This document shows, piece by piece, positions 8,172-16,196 of a DNA stretch of 36,202 nt; within the stretch, counting starts at the first letter, position 1, and each line of letters opens with the position of its first letter. The stretch lies in contig JAJTXZ010000050.1 of assembly GCA_021463195.1 (NCBI GenBank), forward strand, positions 1-36,202, given 5' to 3'. The translations under genes and the position numbers were made by a program. The notes below the pieces were generated by a model that was not told where the DNA came from, searched no databases, and worked only from the letters and a program-made list of their open reading frames with translations. Origin of the DNA: Anaerolineae bacterium. GTDB taxonomy: Bacteria > Chloroflexota > Anaerolineae > UBA4142 > SHND01.

Positions 8172-9158
8172 ATGATGACTATACCGGTTGCGGCGTCCAA
8201 CGCAGTAACGCCGACGCCAATCAAAAAAAGACATCGCGCGGCATTGATGGGCGAATGGGCGTTTTTTGAAGGCGAGTATACGCCTTTGGCGAACGCCCAA
8301 GTCAGCATCGCTTCGCACGCGTTCAATTATGGCACGGGCGTCTTTGGCGGTATCCGCGCTTATTGGAACGACGCGGCGCAGCAGTTGTACGTCTTTCGTC
8401 CGAAAAAACATTTTCAACGTTTCTTGGAATCGTGTCGGTTGTTGAATCTGCATTTGCCATACGGCGAAGAAGCATTGCTTGAAATTATGCTCGAACTCTT
8501 GCGTCGCGATAATTATCGCCAAGACGCGTACATGCGCCCGCTCGCGTACAAGGCGACCGAAGACATTACGCCGCGGCTGCACGATCTTGACGACGAGTAC
8601 GCCATGTTCACGCGCCCGCAAGGCAATTATATTAAACTCGAAGTGCGCGCCGGCACATCATCGTGGCGCCGTGTGGATGACAATTCCATTCCCGCGCGCG
8701 GCAAAATCACGGGCGCCTACATCAATTCCGCGTTCGCGCGTTCCGAAGCGTATTGGAACGGCTATGATGAAGCGATTGTGTTGAATCAAGATGGCCATGT
8801 GTCCGAAGGCAGCGCGGAAAATTTCTTTATGATTCGGCATGGCAAATTGTTTACGCCGTCCATCATGGACAATATCCTCGAAGGGATTACACGCGCGACG
8901 GTGATGGAATTGGCGCGCGATGAATTGGGTTTGGAAGTGGTCGAGCGTTCGATTGACCGCAGCGAATTGTATGTGGCGGATGAAGCATTCTTTACCGGCA
9001 CCGGCGCCCAAGTCGCGGCGATTGTCGAGATTGACCATCGGCCATTGGGCGACGGCACGATTGGGCCATTAACCAAACAAATTCAAGAATTGTATTTTCG
9101 CACCGTGCGGGGCCAACATCCGCGTTATATGCACTGGCTGACGCCCGTGTATGCTTGA
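8172..9158 (+). CDS. ilvE: Branched-chain amino acid aminotransferase
   Basis: A PLP enzyme of fold type IV, 328 residues, that interconverts Leu, Ile and Val with their 2-oxo acids using glutamate/2-oxoglutarate in the cytosol. The Schiff-base lysine is K178 in ARGKITGAYINS. The cofactor-binding stretches EGSAENFF and FFTGTGAQVAAI follow at the expected distances. The start at 8172 has AAAGGAG eight bases upstream, although homology proper begins near residue 26, so the first 25 residues are an extension. Most relatives read VFEGIR near residue 57; here it is VFGGIR, a Glu-to-Gly difference in the substrate-side loop. The stop overlaps the next gene by 8 bases. A related fold IV activity (such as aminodeoxychorismate lyase or D-amino acid transaminase) is less likely given length and motifs. 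Confidence 0.9.
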   Translation: MMTIPVAASNAVTPTPIKKRHRAALMGEWAFFEGEYTPLANAQVSIASHAFNYGTGVFGGIRAYWNDAAQQLYVFRPKKHFQRFLESCRLLNLHLPYGEEALLEIMLELLRRDNYRQDAYMRPLAYKATEDITPRLHDLDDEYAMFTRPQGNYIKLEVRAGTSSWRRVDDNSIPARGKITGAYINSAFARSEAYWNGYDEAIVLNQDGHVSEGSAENFFMIRHGKLFTPSIMDNILEGITRATVMELARDELGLEVVERSIDRSELYVADEAFFTGTGAQVAAIVEIDHRPLGDGTIGPLTKQIQELYFRTVRGQHPRYMHWLTPVYA

Positions 9159-9558
9159 CCGATTCATGCGTCAACAGAGTTTTCCCAAGTTCAGCGCGCG
9201 GCTGCCCGAATGGCTGCGCGATGCGCTGCGCGACCGCTATTTTTGGGCGATGCTGATTGTGGCGCTGTTGCTCAATCTCGGCTTGTTTGCCTTTTTACTT
9301 GCGCTGTTGCCCCAGCTGCCGCCGTTCGTCCCGCTGCATTTTGACAGCGCGGGCGCGCCCGACCGAATTGAAGACAAGCTCGCGATTCTTTCGCTGCCGC
9401 AAATTGGGCTTGTTATAATTGGGTTGAATTTTGCGCTCGGCGCGGCGGCGTATCGGCGCGAAACGCTAGTCTCGTATCTGCTCAGCGGCGTGGCGATTGG
9501 CACGCAATTTCTTTTGTGGTTCGCCGCGATTGATGTTATGCGTGCGGTTATTACATGA
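9151..9558 (+). CDS. Small membrane protein with DUF1648-type motif
   Basis: A 135-residue protein with an amphipathic N-terminus and about three membrane helices (around 32-54, 80-100 and 108-130). The sequence VPLHFDSAGAPDRIEDK after the first helix matches the P-x-H-[FW]-x-x-x-G-x-P-D motif of DUF1648 proteins, a family of small membrane proteins of unknown biochemical role (some are fused to SdpI-like immunity domains). Its ATG lies inside the last codons of ilvE, so translation is probably coupled. DUF92 follows 23 bases later. Confidence 0.75.
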   Translation: MLDRFMRQQSFPKFSARLPEWLRDALRDRYFWAMLIVALLLNLGLFAFLLALLPQLPPFVPLHFDSAGAPDRIEDKLAILSLPQIGLVIIGLNFALGAAAYRRETLVSYLLSGVAIGTQFLLWFAAIDVMRAVIT

Positions 9559-9581
9559 CGCCGAGATAGGGATAAAAGCGC

Positions 9582-10490
9582 TTGCCGACACAGCTGCCAT
9601 CTTACGAGTCCATCGCGCTCGGTTTGGGCTTGAGCGCGGGGATTGGCTTGTTGGGCTATTGGCGCGGCGCATTGACGCGCAGCGGCGTGTTGGGCGCGAT
9701 GCTCACGGGCACCGCGATTTTTGGTTTCGGCGGCTTTGTCCCCGGTTTGCTCCTCGTTGCATTCTTTGTTTCCTCAACGCTTCTTTCGCGCTTTAAAGGG
9801 CGCGTCAAGGAAAAATTTTCCGAAAAATTTCAAAAAGGTTCGCGGCGCGATTTGGGCCAAGCGTTGGCAAATGGCGGTTGGGCGGCGCTCCTCGCTATCG
9901 GTATGGGCGCGGCGCACTGGTTCGCATGGGACACGCGCGCGCAAATACTTTGGTTTGCCGCGTTTCTCGGCGCGCTAGCAACCGTCACGGCGGACACTTG
10001 GGCGACAGAGCTCGGCGTTTTGTCGGACGCGCTGCCGCGCTTGATCACAACAGGACGCGTGGTGCCGGCTGGCACGTCGGGCGGGATTACGCGGCTCGGC
10101 GTGTTTAGCGCATTGTGCGGCGGCGCGTTCATCGGCTTGATGGCGGCGTTGGGCATCTTGGCGCAAGCGTTGGCGTTGCAAAATTTGGGCTGGAATGGCG
10201 GTTGGAATTTTATTTCCGACGCGAGCGCGACGTACGCGTTCACGCTGCTTATGCTGGGCGCGGGCAGCGGCTTGCTCGGTTCGTTGTTTGATTCACTGCT
10301 CGGCGCGACGGCGCAGGGAATTTATTTTTGCGAATATGATGAAACACAGACCGAACAAAAAATTCATTCGTGCGGTCAGCCAACGCGGTTGGTGCGCGGT
10401 TGGAGCTGGCTCGACAATGACGCGGTGAATTTCAGCGCGGCGGTCTTGGGCAGTCTCTTCGCGGCATTGGCGGCGTTTTTTATTTTATGA
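9582..10490 (+). CDS. DUF92 / VTE6-like integral membrane protein
   Basis: A 302-residue protein with about seven membrane helices. Diagnostic blocks of the DUF92 family are present: GVLGAMLTGTAIFGFGG, GSRRDLGQALANGG, ATVTADTWATELGVLS, PAGTSGGITRLG and LGSLFDSLLGATAQ. The plant and cyanobacterial member VTE6 is a phytyl-phosphate kinase; most bacterial members are uncharacterised, so a prenyl-phosphate kinase role is only suggested. The start is TTG at 9582 with a GGGAT-type ribosome site about 10 bases upstream, 23 bases after the DUF1648 gene. Its TGA stop forms the first bases of the palindrome at 10488-10502. Confidence 0.85.
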   Translation: MPTQLPSYESIALGLGLSAGIGLLGYWRGALTRSGVLGAMLTGTAIFGFGGFVPGLLLVAFFVSSTLLSRFKGRVKEKFSEKFQKGSRRDLGQALANGGWAALLAIGMGAAHWFAWDTRAQILWFAAFLGALATVTADTWATELGVLSDALPRLITTGRVVPAGTSGGITRLGVFSALCGGAFIGLMAALGILAQALALQNLGWNGGWNFISDASATYAFTLLMLGAGSGLLGSLFDSLLGATAQGIYFCEYDETQTEQKIHSCGQPTRLVRGWSWLDNDAVNFSAAVLGSLFAALAAFFIL

Positions 10491-10517
10491 CGCACTGCGT
10501 CAAAAATATGCTATAAT
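10488..10517 (+). promoter_or_regulatory. 15-bp palindrome next to a consensus -10, upstream of the SCP2-AOR unit
   Basis: TGACGCA-C-TGCGTCA (10488-10502) is a perfect palindrome. Nine bases further is a perfect -10 hexamer, TATAAT (10512-10517). The -35 region, whether taken as ATGACG with a 19-bp spacer or otherwise, would lie inside the palindrome. This is the usual geometry of an operator that blocks polymerase. The binding protein is unknown. Confidence 0.5.
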
Positions 10518-10571
10518 AAGAGCGACGGCAGCCGGAGCGGGTTTGCCGCACTATGTTGGAGGAGGGCAAGG

Positions 10572-10994
10572 ATGTCCAAACCGATTTTTCCATCTCAAGA
10601 ATGGGTCAAGGCGCTAGAACAGGAATTAAATCACAGCGAGAGCTATACTGAAGCCGGCAAGAATTGGGAAGGCGATTTTTATTTTGTCATCGAACCGGAT
10701 AAAGACAACACGGCGCTCCCAGCGCCCGTCTATTTGTACATGGATTTATGGCACGGCGCGTGTCGCGACGCGTATCTGGTGACGGACAAAGACGCCAAGA
10801 AACCCGCGTTTATCATGTCGGGAACGTACTCGAAATGGAAGCGCGTGGTGACAAAACAACTCGACCCGATTCAAGGACTTATGACCGGTCAACTAAAACT
10901 CAAAGGCAACATGGTCATGGTCATGAAAAATGTCAAAGCCGCGCAAGAGATGGTGAACGCGTGCACGCGCATTGACGCTGAATTTTTATCTTGA
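10572..10994 (+). CDS. SCP-2 sterol-transfer family protein
   Basis: A 140-residue cytosolic protein resembling the SCP-2 lipid-binding fold. The features used are a central beta-rich part (DFYFVIEPDKDN, VYLYMDLWHGACRDAYLV), then FIMSGTYSKWKRVV and the conserved end GLMTGQLKLKGNMVMVMKNVKAAQEMV, a typical SCP-2 C-terminal block. Members bind hydrophobic ligands such as fatty acyl groups or sterol-like molecules; the ligand here is unknown. A strong ribosome site, GGAGGAGGG (10558-10566), sets the ATG at 10572. It precedes the aldehyde oxidoreductase gene by 42 bases and probably shares its transcript, which raises the possibility of a hydrophobic aldehyde or acid as common substrate (inference). 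Confidence 0.83.
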   Translation: MSKPIFPSQEWVKALEQELNHSESYTEAGKNWEGDFYFVIEPDKDNTALPAPVYLYMDLWHGACRDAYLVTDKDAKKPAFIMSGTYSKWKRVVTKQLDPIQGLMTGQLKLKGNMVMVMKNVKAAQEMVNACTRIDAEFLS

Positions 10995-11036
10995 CGATCG
11001 CACGCACGCTTAACGCGCGCGTTTTTGCGTATCAGT

Positions 11037-12917
11037 ATGCATAGTTACGCTGGCAAGTTATTGTGCGTGAATCTGACGACGCGCGAAATCACGTCAGAGG
11101 AATTGGCGCGCGAATACGCGGCGCAATTTCTCGGCGGCAGCGGTCTCGCCGCGCGCTATCTGTATGATTGGCTTGACGCCGACACCGCGCCGCTCGGACC
11201 GGACAATCCTTTGGTGTTTATGAATGGCCCATTGGACGGAACCGGCGCGCCGTCGGCGGGACGTTTTGCCGTGTGCGCGCGTTCGCCGCAAACGGGCTTG
11301 TGGGGCGAAGCGATTGCGGGCAATTTTTTTGGACCCGAATTGAAATTCGCGGGCTATGATGGCATCGTCATTCGCGGGCGCGCGGAACGATTGTCGTATT
11401 TGCATATTACGCCCGAAGGCGTAGAACTGCGCGACGCGGAACATTTGCGCGGCATGACGACATTTGACACGGGCGACGCGCTGCGCGCGGAAAATAATGA
11501 TCCCGGTCTAGTAACGGCGTGCATCGGCCCGGCAGGCGAGAATTGTGTAAAGTTCGCGCTCATTCTCGCTTCGAGCGCGCGCGCGGCGGCGAAAAAGGGT
11601 ATCGCAGGCCGCTGCGGCATGGGCGCGGTAATGGGCTCGAAAAATCTCAAAGCGGTGGCGGTGCGCGGTTCGAAATCGAATCGCATGCTCAAACTCGAGC
11701 TGCATGATCCCGCGCGTTTCCGCCAAGCGATGGCGCGCGCGCAAAAGTTTTTGAGCGATGACATGTCCACCGAAGTTTTTCGCGCGGTGGGGACGAGCGG
11801 CACGATGGATTATCTCGGTTTGCTCGGCGATGTGCCGGTCAAATATTGGACGCGCGGCGAATTCGATTACGGCAAGATTTCGGGCAATCTGATTGCGGAA
11901 ACGATTTTGACGGGGCGCGGGACGTGCCACGCGTGTATGGTGGCATGCGGGCGCAAAATCCAAAAAGCGGGCGAATATGTTTTGCCACACGCCGAGGGAC
12001 CCGAATATGAAACGCTGGCGGCGTTTGGCTCGCTTATGCTGGTGGATGATGTTAACATTCTCTCGCATATCGGAGCGCAGTGCGATGCGCTGGGCGTGGA
12101 TTCCATCAGCGCAGGTTCGACGATTGCGTTCGCTATCTATTTGCGCGAATTAGGATTATTACCCGATGCGGATTTGCAGGGCGCGCGTTTGCAATGGAGC
12201 GACCCCGAAGGGGCGCTAGCTCTGGTCGAGGCGATTGCGCGCCGTCAAGGATTGGGCGAAATTTTGGCGGAAGGTTCGCGCGCGTTGGGCGCGCGCTATG
12301 GCGTGGAGGGTCTCGCGGTGCAGGTGAACGATATGGAAATGGCGATGCACGATCCGCGCGCCGCAACCGGTATGGCGATTTCGTATGCGACTTCGCCCAT
12401 CGGCGCCAGTCACAATCACAGCGACTTTTTCATGGTCGAAACTTCGGGGCGTCCGATTTATGAATTGGGCATCGAGACGGTGGACCGTTTTCAAACCGAC
12501 GGCAAGATGCAGTTTCTCGCGCGGCATCAGGATTGGCGCGGCATCAATAACGCGCTGGTGCTTTGCTTTTTTCCCAATCCGCCAGCGGCAGAGATTTGCG
12601 AAATGTTGTCCGCCGCGACGGGGTTTGATATTACGCTGGATAATATTTTGACTTTTGGCGAACGCATTTGGAATTTGAAACGCGCGCTGAATTTGAAATT
12701 GGGCTATCGCGCGCGCTGCGCGGAAAAATTGCCTGAATTGATTGCGCGTCCGCTGCAAGAGGGCGGCGCCGAAGCGCATGTGCCAGAGTTTGAAACGATG
12801 CTGCGCGAATATTATCAAACGCGCGATTGGGATTGGAAAACGGGCAAGCCATCGCGCGCGAAATTAAACGCGCTGGGCTTGAATCAAATTGCCGACAATT
12901 TATGGGGGGAGCTATGA
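11037..12917 (+). CDS. Aldehyde:ferredoxin oxidoreductase (tungsten/molybdenum pterin, AOR family)
   Basis: A 626-residue cytosolic enzyme that reversibly oxidises aldehydes to carboxylic acids, passing electrons to ferredoxin. The N-terminal domain carries GGSGLAARYLYDWL and PSAGRFAVCARSP. The 4Fe-4S cluster cysteines are C297, C300 and C304 (TCHACMVAC) plus C510 (NNALVLCFF), matching the CxxCxxxC...C pattern of the family. AAKKGIAGRCGMGAVMGSKNLKA is the expected glycine-rich cofactor region. Length is normal for AOR, where about 600-630 is usual. The ATG at 11037 has no clear ribosome site; a TTG at 11025 in frame is an alternative. The stop overlaps the next start as ATGA, indicating translational coupling to the peptidase gene. 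The substrate cannot be read from sequence. Confidence 0.92.
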   Translation: MHSYAGKLLCVNLTTREITSEELAREYAAQFLGGSGLAARYLYDWLDADTAPLGPDNPLVFMNGPLDGTGAPSAGRFAVCARSPQTGLWGEAIAGNFFGPELKFAGYDGIVIRGRAERLSYLHITPEGVELRDAEHLRGMTTFDTGDALRAENNDPGLVTACIGPAGENCVKFALILASSARAAAKKGIAGRCGMGAVMGSKNLKAVAVRGSKSNRMLKLELHDPARFRQAMARAQKFLSDDMSTEVFRAVGTSGTMDYLGLLGDVPVKYWTRGEFDYGKISGNLIAETILTGRGTCHACMVACGRKIQKAGEYVLPHAEGPEYETLAAFGSLMLVDDVNILSHIGAQCDALGVDSISAGSTIAFAIYLRELGLLPDADLQGARLQWSDPEGALALVEAIARRQGLGEILAEGSRALGARYGVEGLAVQVNDMEMAMHDPRAATGMAISYATSPIGASHNHSDFFMVETSGRPIYELGIETVDRFQTDGKMQFLARHQDWRGINNALVLCFFPNPPAAEICEMLSAATGFDITLDNILTFGERIWNLKRALNLKLGYRARCAEKLPELIARPLQEGGAEAHVPEFETMLREYYQTRDWDWKTGKPSRAKLNALGLNQIADNLWGEL

Positions 12918-14002
12918 TTCACGAACAACGCCTTGTCGAAACGTTTTTGGAATTGGCGCGGATTGATTCGCCGTCCGGCGACGAACAGGCGCTGGCGGAA
13001 CATGTCGCGGCAAGATTGCGCGCGCTCGGCGCCAAAACGCAAATAGATGCCATGTTCAATGTGAGCGCGTTCTTGCCGGGGCGCGGCGTCAAATCGGGGA
13101 CCAAACCGCTATTTCTCAACGCGCATCTGGACAACGTCGCGCCAGCACGCGGTATTCAGCCCGTTGTCGCGGGCGGACAAATCGCGTCGGACGGCACGAC
13201 AGTTTTGGGCGCGGACGATTTGGCGGGCGTCGCCGCGATTTTAGAAGGCGTGACCGCGCTGCTGGAAAGCGACAAAAAAGTTTTGCCGTTAGAAATCGCG
13301 TTTACGACGCAAGAGGAATTGGGGTTGGTGGGAGCCAAAGGATTGGATTTGGGAAACTTTTCCGCCAAAGAGGGTGTTGTGTTTGATGGCGGTGGCCCTG
13401 TCGGCGCGATTATTCTCGCATCGCCTACGCACAATTTATTGGAAATTATTATCAAAGGCAAAGCGTCGCATTCAGCGCGCCCCGCCGGCAGCATCAACGC
13501 GTTGAAAATCGCGGCGCAGGCGATCGCGAAAACAAAATTGGGACAGCTCGATCGCGATTCGACCGCGAATTTTGGGATTGTGCGCGCGGGCCAAGCGCGC
13601 AATGTGGTGCCAGACAAGGCGGAAATCGTCGGCGAAGTGCGTAGTCGCAATACGCGTAAATTGGAACAACATACGCGCGCCATCAAACAGGTTTTTGAAA
13701 AAACCGCGCGCGGCACGGGCGCGAAATTAGAATTTCGCGTAACGCGCGCGTACAATCGTTACGAATTCAAAAAGAACGACCGCGTAATTCAACGTGTGGC
13801 GAAAGCGTTGAAACAAATTGGACGCGCGCCGCGTTATGAAATGACAATGGGCGGCAGCGACGCGAACGTCTGGAACGCCAAAGGGATCAAGACGGCGGTA
13901 GTGAGCGTCGGCTATGAACAGATTCACACGACGAGCGAATATCTCCCCATCGCGGAATTGGTAAAGGCGGCGGAATTGGTCCAGGCATTGGCGACAGCGT
14001 GA
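12914..14002 (+). CDS. M20-family metallopeptidase, PepT-like
   Basis: A 362-residue cytosolic di-zinc exopeptidase resembling the PepT-like branch of M20. Metal ligands and catalytic residues are in order: H71 (NAHLDN), D101 (GADD), the E134-E135 pair (TTQEE), D158 (VFDGG) and H338 (QIHTTSE). The dimerisation domain is inserted between, starting near ASHSARPAGSINAL. The start at 12914 overlaps the AOR stop (ATGA) and follows GGGGGA, so it is chosen over the longer open frame starting at 12827 inside the AOR gene. It probably removes N-terminal residues from short peptides. Why it is coupled to an aldehyde oxidoreductase is not evident. A terminator follows 30 bases after the stop. Confidence 0.88.
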   Translation: MIHEQRLVETFLELARIDSPSGDEQALAEHVAARLRALGAKTQIDAMFNVSAFLPGRGVKSGTKPLFLNAHLDNVAPARGIQPVVAGGQIASDGTTVLGADDLAGVAAILEGVTALLESDKKVLPLEIAFTTQEELGLVGAKGLDLGNFSAKEGVVFDGGGPVGAIILASPTHNLLEIIIKGKASHSARPAGSINALKIAAQAIAKTKLGQLDRDSTANFGIVRAGQARNVVPDKAEIVGEVRSRNTRKLEQHTRAIKQVFEKTARGTGAKLEFRVTRAYNRYEFKKNDRVIQRVAKALKQIGRAPRYEMTMGGSDANVWNAKGIKTAVVSVGYEQIHTTSEYLPIAELVKAAELVQALATA

Positions 14003-14032
14003 GCGCGCGCTTGCGAAAAATATCGCGCTGAA

Positions 14033-14081
14033 TAAAAAGAGCCGTTTTCGATCAACCTGTTTTGGTCGGAAACGGCTTTTT
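14033..14081. terminator. Bidirectional rho-independent terminator
   Basis: AGCCGTTT (14040-14047) pairs with AAACGGCT (14070-14077), and further pairs inside extend the stem. A T-run to 14081 serves the + strand genes, and an A-run upstream (14034-14038) becomes a T-run for - strand transcripts. It separates the convergent peptidase gene and the gene at 14105-14557. Confidence 0.9.
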
Positions 14082-14104
14082 GATGGCGAATTTTTTTGAC
14101 GCGC

Positions 14105-14557
14105 TCACGCGCTATTTTTGCGCGGCAAGAGTTTGGCAAAAAAATTATTGGGCGTGGGCTGATAGCTGGTGATGGTGATTTCGGGAATCACTTCGCGCGC
14201 GGCAGCCCAATAGAGAATGAGCGAGCCGCGCGCGGGAAACGTCTTCATACTGACGGTCGCGAAATTGTGGCGTTCGCCGCCGCTGCGTAGAATCGCGTTC
14301 TCTTGGCCCTTGACTTGCAAATGATGAATCATCGTCGCCGCCTGCGGGTCGAATTGAATCGTGATTTTGACATTCGGCGCGGCTTGGCGGCCGCGATTTT
14401 CGACAACGACGCCGCCAACCAGAATCACATCCGGCACTTCGTACGGCAAAAGCTGGGTGTGCGTGAGAACGGGAATATTGACGCGCGTCTGCCAATAATA
14501 ATAACCACCCGCGGCGGCAGCCAACGCAACGAGCAAGAGGATGAGCCAGGGCAACAT
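14105..14557 (-). CDS. Small membrane-anchored protein of unknown function
   Basis: A 150-residue protein that I do not recognise. An N-terminal hydrophobic helix (about residues 2-22) is followed by an outside domain with alternating hydrophobic strands (VPDVILVGGVVVENRG, PNVKITIQF, GSLILYWAA, EITITSYQP). That pattern is compatible with a single beta-sandwich such as a DUF11/CARDB-like Ig fold. The phrase VVENRGRQAAPNVKI resembles the 'N.G...A.nV.v.' signature of such domains. It lies 71 bases downstream of rimO on the same strand and ends just before the bidirectional terminator, so it is probably the last gene of the RodZ-RimO transcript. No ribosome site is obvious at the ATG. Confidence 0.7.
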   Translation of the reverse strand: MLPWLILLLVALAAAAGGYYYWQTRVNIPVLTHTQLLPYEVPDVILVGGVVVENRGRQAAPNVKITIQFDPQAATMIHHLQVKGQENAILRSGGERHNFATVSMKTFPARGSLILYWAAAREVIPEITITSYQPTPNNFFAKLLPRKNSA

Positions 14558-14628
14558 GTTGAATCTATTTTAGCACAGCCCATCGCGCGAGGCAATGGGC
14601 GCGCGGACACCGAACACGGACGCGTTTG

Positions 14629-16032
14629 TTAAATCGGTTCGCCAACGAGATCGTATTCGCTCGCTTGCGTGATTTTCACCTTGACGATTTTGCCGATGGG
14701 CAGTTCGCTTTGCGCGATCACTACGCCGTCCACTTCCGGCGCGTCGCGATAACTGCGCCCGATGCTGACACAGTTGCCGCAATCCAATTCTGGATCGCGC
14801 AGCGCCTGACCCGCATGCTGCGAATCCGAAACTATTTCACCGACGCCTTCAATCAATACGTCGAGCGTTTCGCCGATGTGCGCGCGATTTTTGCGCGCGG
14901 AAATTTTTTGCTGCAAGAGCATCGCTTCATGCCGTCGCCGCGCGCTGATTTTGCGCGGAACTTGCTGCGACATTGCGCCGGCGGGCGTGCCTGCTTCTTG
15001 TGAATATTCAAATACGCCGACGCGATCAAACTCCTGCGCTTCAAGAAATTCCAACAGGGAATGAAATTCCTCTTCGGTCTCGCCGGGAAAGCCGACAATA
15101 AAAGTGGTGCGAAGGGCGAGGTCAGGCATCGCGGCGCGCAAATCATCCAACATGCGGCGCGCCGTCGTAATGTTGGGACGCTTCATGCGGTGCAGCGTCT
15201 GCGGGTTCGCGTGTTGCAGCGGCACATCAACGTAATGCACGATTTGCGGATAGCGCGCCATCGTTTCAATCAAACGCGGCGTCACATGGCCTGGATACGC
15301 GTACATTACGCGCAGCCACTGCATTCCTTCCACCTCGCCGCACAATCGTTCGAGCAGCGGCGCCAAGACGTCGCGCTGCTTCCAATCCCAGCCGTACGCG
15401 GTCGTGTCTTGCGCCACCAATACAATTTCGCGCGCCCCTAACGCGACCAGTTCACGCGCTTCGGCGATTACATCGTCCATCGGTTTGCTGCGATGACCGC
15501 CTTTGATCGTGGGGATGATACAAAAGGCGCAGGGGCGGTCGCAGCCGTCGGCGATTTTCAAAAACGCGCTCGGGCCTTGCGCGTGACGCGGCAAATAAGC
15601 GGTGACGGAACGCGCGGCTAGTTGCGCGCGCGGCAGATTCAAATACGCATCATCGAACCAATCCGCGTCGCCGTGATTATTTTCGCGCAGATATTGAATC
15701 AAACGCGGCATCGCCAACCATTTGCCCGCGTCAATTACGCCATCCACGCCCGGCGCTTCGCGTTTTACATTTTCGCCGTATCGCGAAATCAAACAACCTG
15801 CCGCAATTAATAATTGGCCATCGTGTTTGCGCTGCCCCAAGGCGCGCAGCGCTTCGAGCGATTCCGCGCGCGACGCTTGCAAAAAGCCGCACGTATTGAC
15901 AATCATCACATCCGCATCTTCGGACGCGTCCACCATCTGAAAGCCCGCGCGTTCCAACACCGCGCCAATGCCGTCCGAGTCGGCGGTGTTTTTCGCGCAG
16001 CCTAGCGTTTGAATAAAAAAGCGATTCGACAT
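14629..16032 (-). CDS. rimO: Ribosomal protein uS12 methylthiotransferase RimO
   Basis: A radical-SAM enzyme of 467 residues that adds a methylthio group to the beta carbon of the conserved aspartate of ribosomal protein S12. Three N-terminal cysteines (C12 in TLGCAKN, C48 in VNTCGFL, C80 in AAGCLIS) hold the auxiliary 4Fe-4S cluster. The radical-SAM cluster uses C164, C168 and C171 (GCDRPCAFCIIP). The C-terminal 65 residues look like a TRAM domain (LDVLIEGVGEIVSDSQHAGQ). The 'GCAKN...DS' opening and length favour RimO over the tRNA enzyme MiaB. ATG 16032 is used because homology starts there; an upstream in-frame start would add 19 unrelated residues. It lies 164 bases downstream of the RodZ-like gene on the same strand. 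Confidence 0.94.
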   Translation of the reverse strand: MSNRFFIQTLGCAKNTADSDGIGAVLERAGFQMVDASEDADVMIVNTCGFLQASRAESLEALRALGQRKHDGQLLIAAGCLISRYGENVKREAPGVDGVIDAGKWLAMPRLIQYLRENNHGDADWFDDAYLNLPRAQLAARSVTAYLPRHAQGPSAFLKIADGCDRPCAFCIIPTIKGGHRSKPMDDVIAEARELVALGAREIVLVAQDTTAYGWDWKQRDVLAPLLERLCGEVEGMQWLRVMYAYPGHVTPRLIETMARYPQIVHYVDVPLQHANPQTLHRMKRPNITTARRMLDDLRAAMPDLALRTTFIVGFPGETEEEFHSLLEFLEAQEFDRVGVFEYSQEAGTPAGAMSQQVPRKISARRRHEAMLLQQKISARKNRAHIGETLDVLIEGVGEIVSDSQHAGQALRDPELDCGNCVSIGRSYRDAPEVDGVVIAQSELPIGKIVKVKITQASEYDLVGEPI

Positions 16033-16196
16033 CTCAATCACATTCCCTCTGAACAAGCCAAAAGCATTACGCAATCTCCGGCTCGCCAATCAATCTTTTC
16101 GCCACGGCGTTTGTGGCGTTCAAAAACATGCACCCGCGCAAAGCGTTCGAGCTCTGCCAAGTTTGGCGGTTGGAAAATAATATTTCCGCGAACGTA

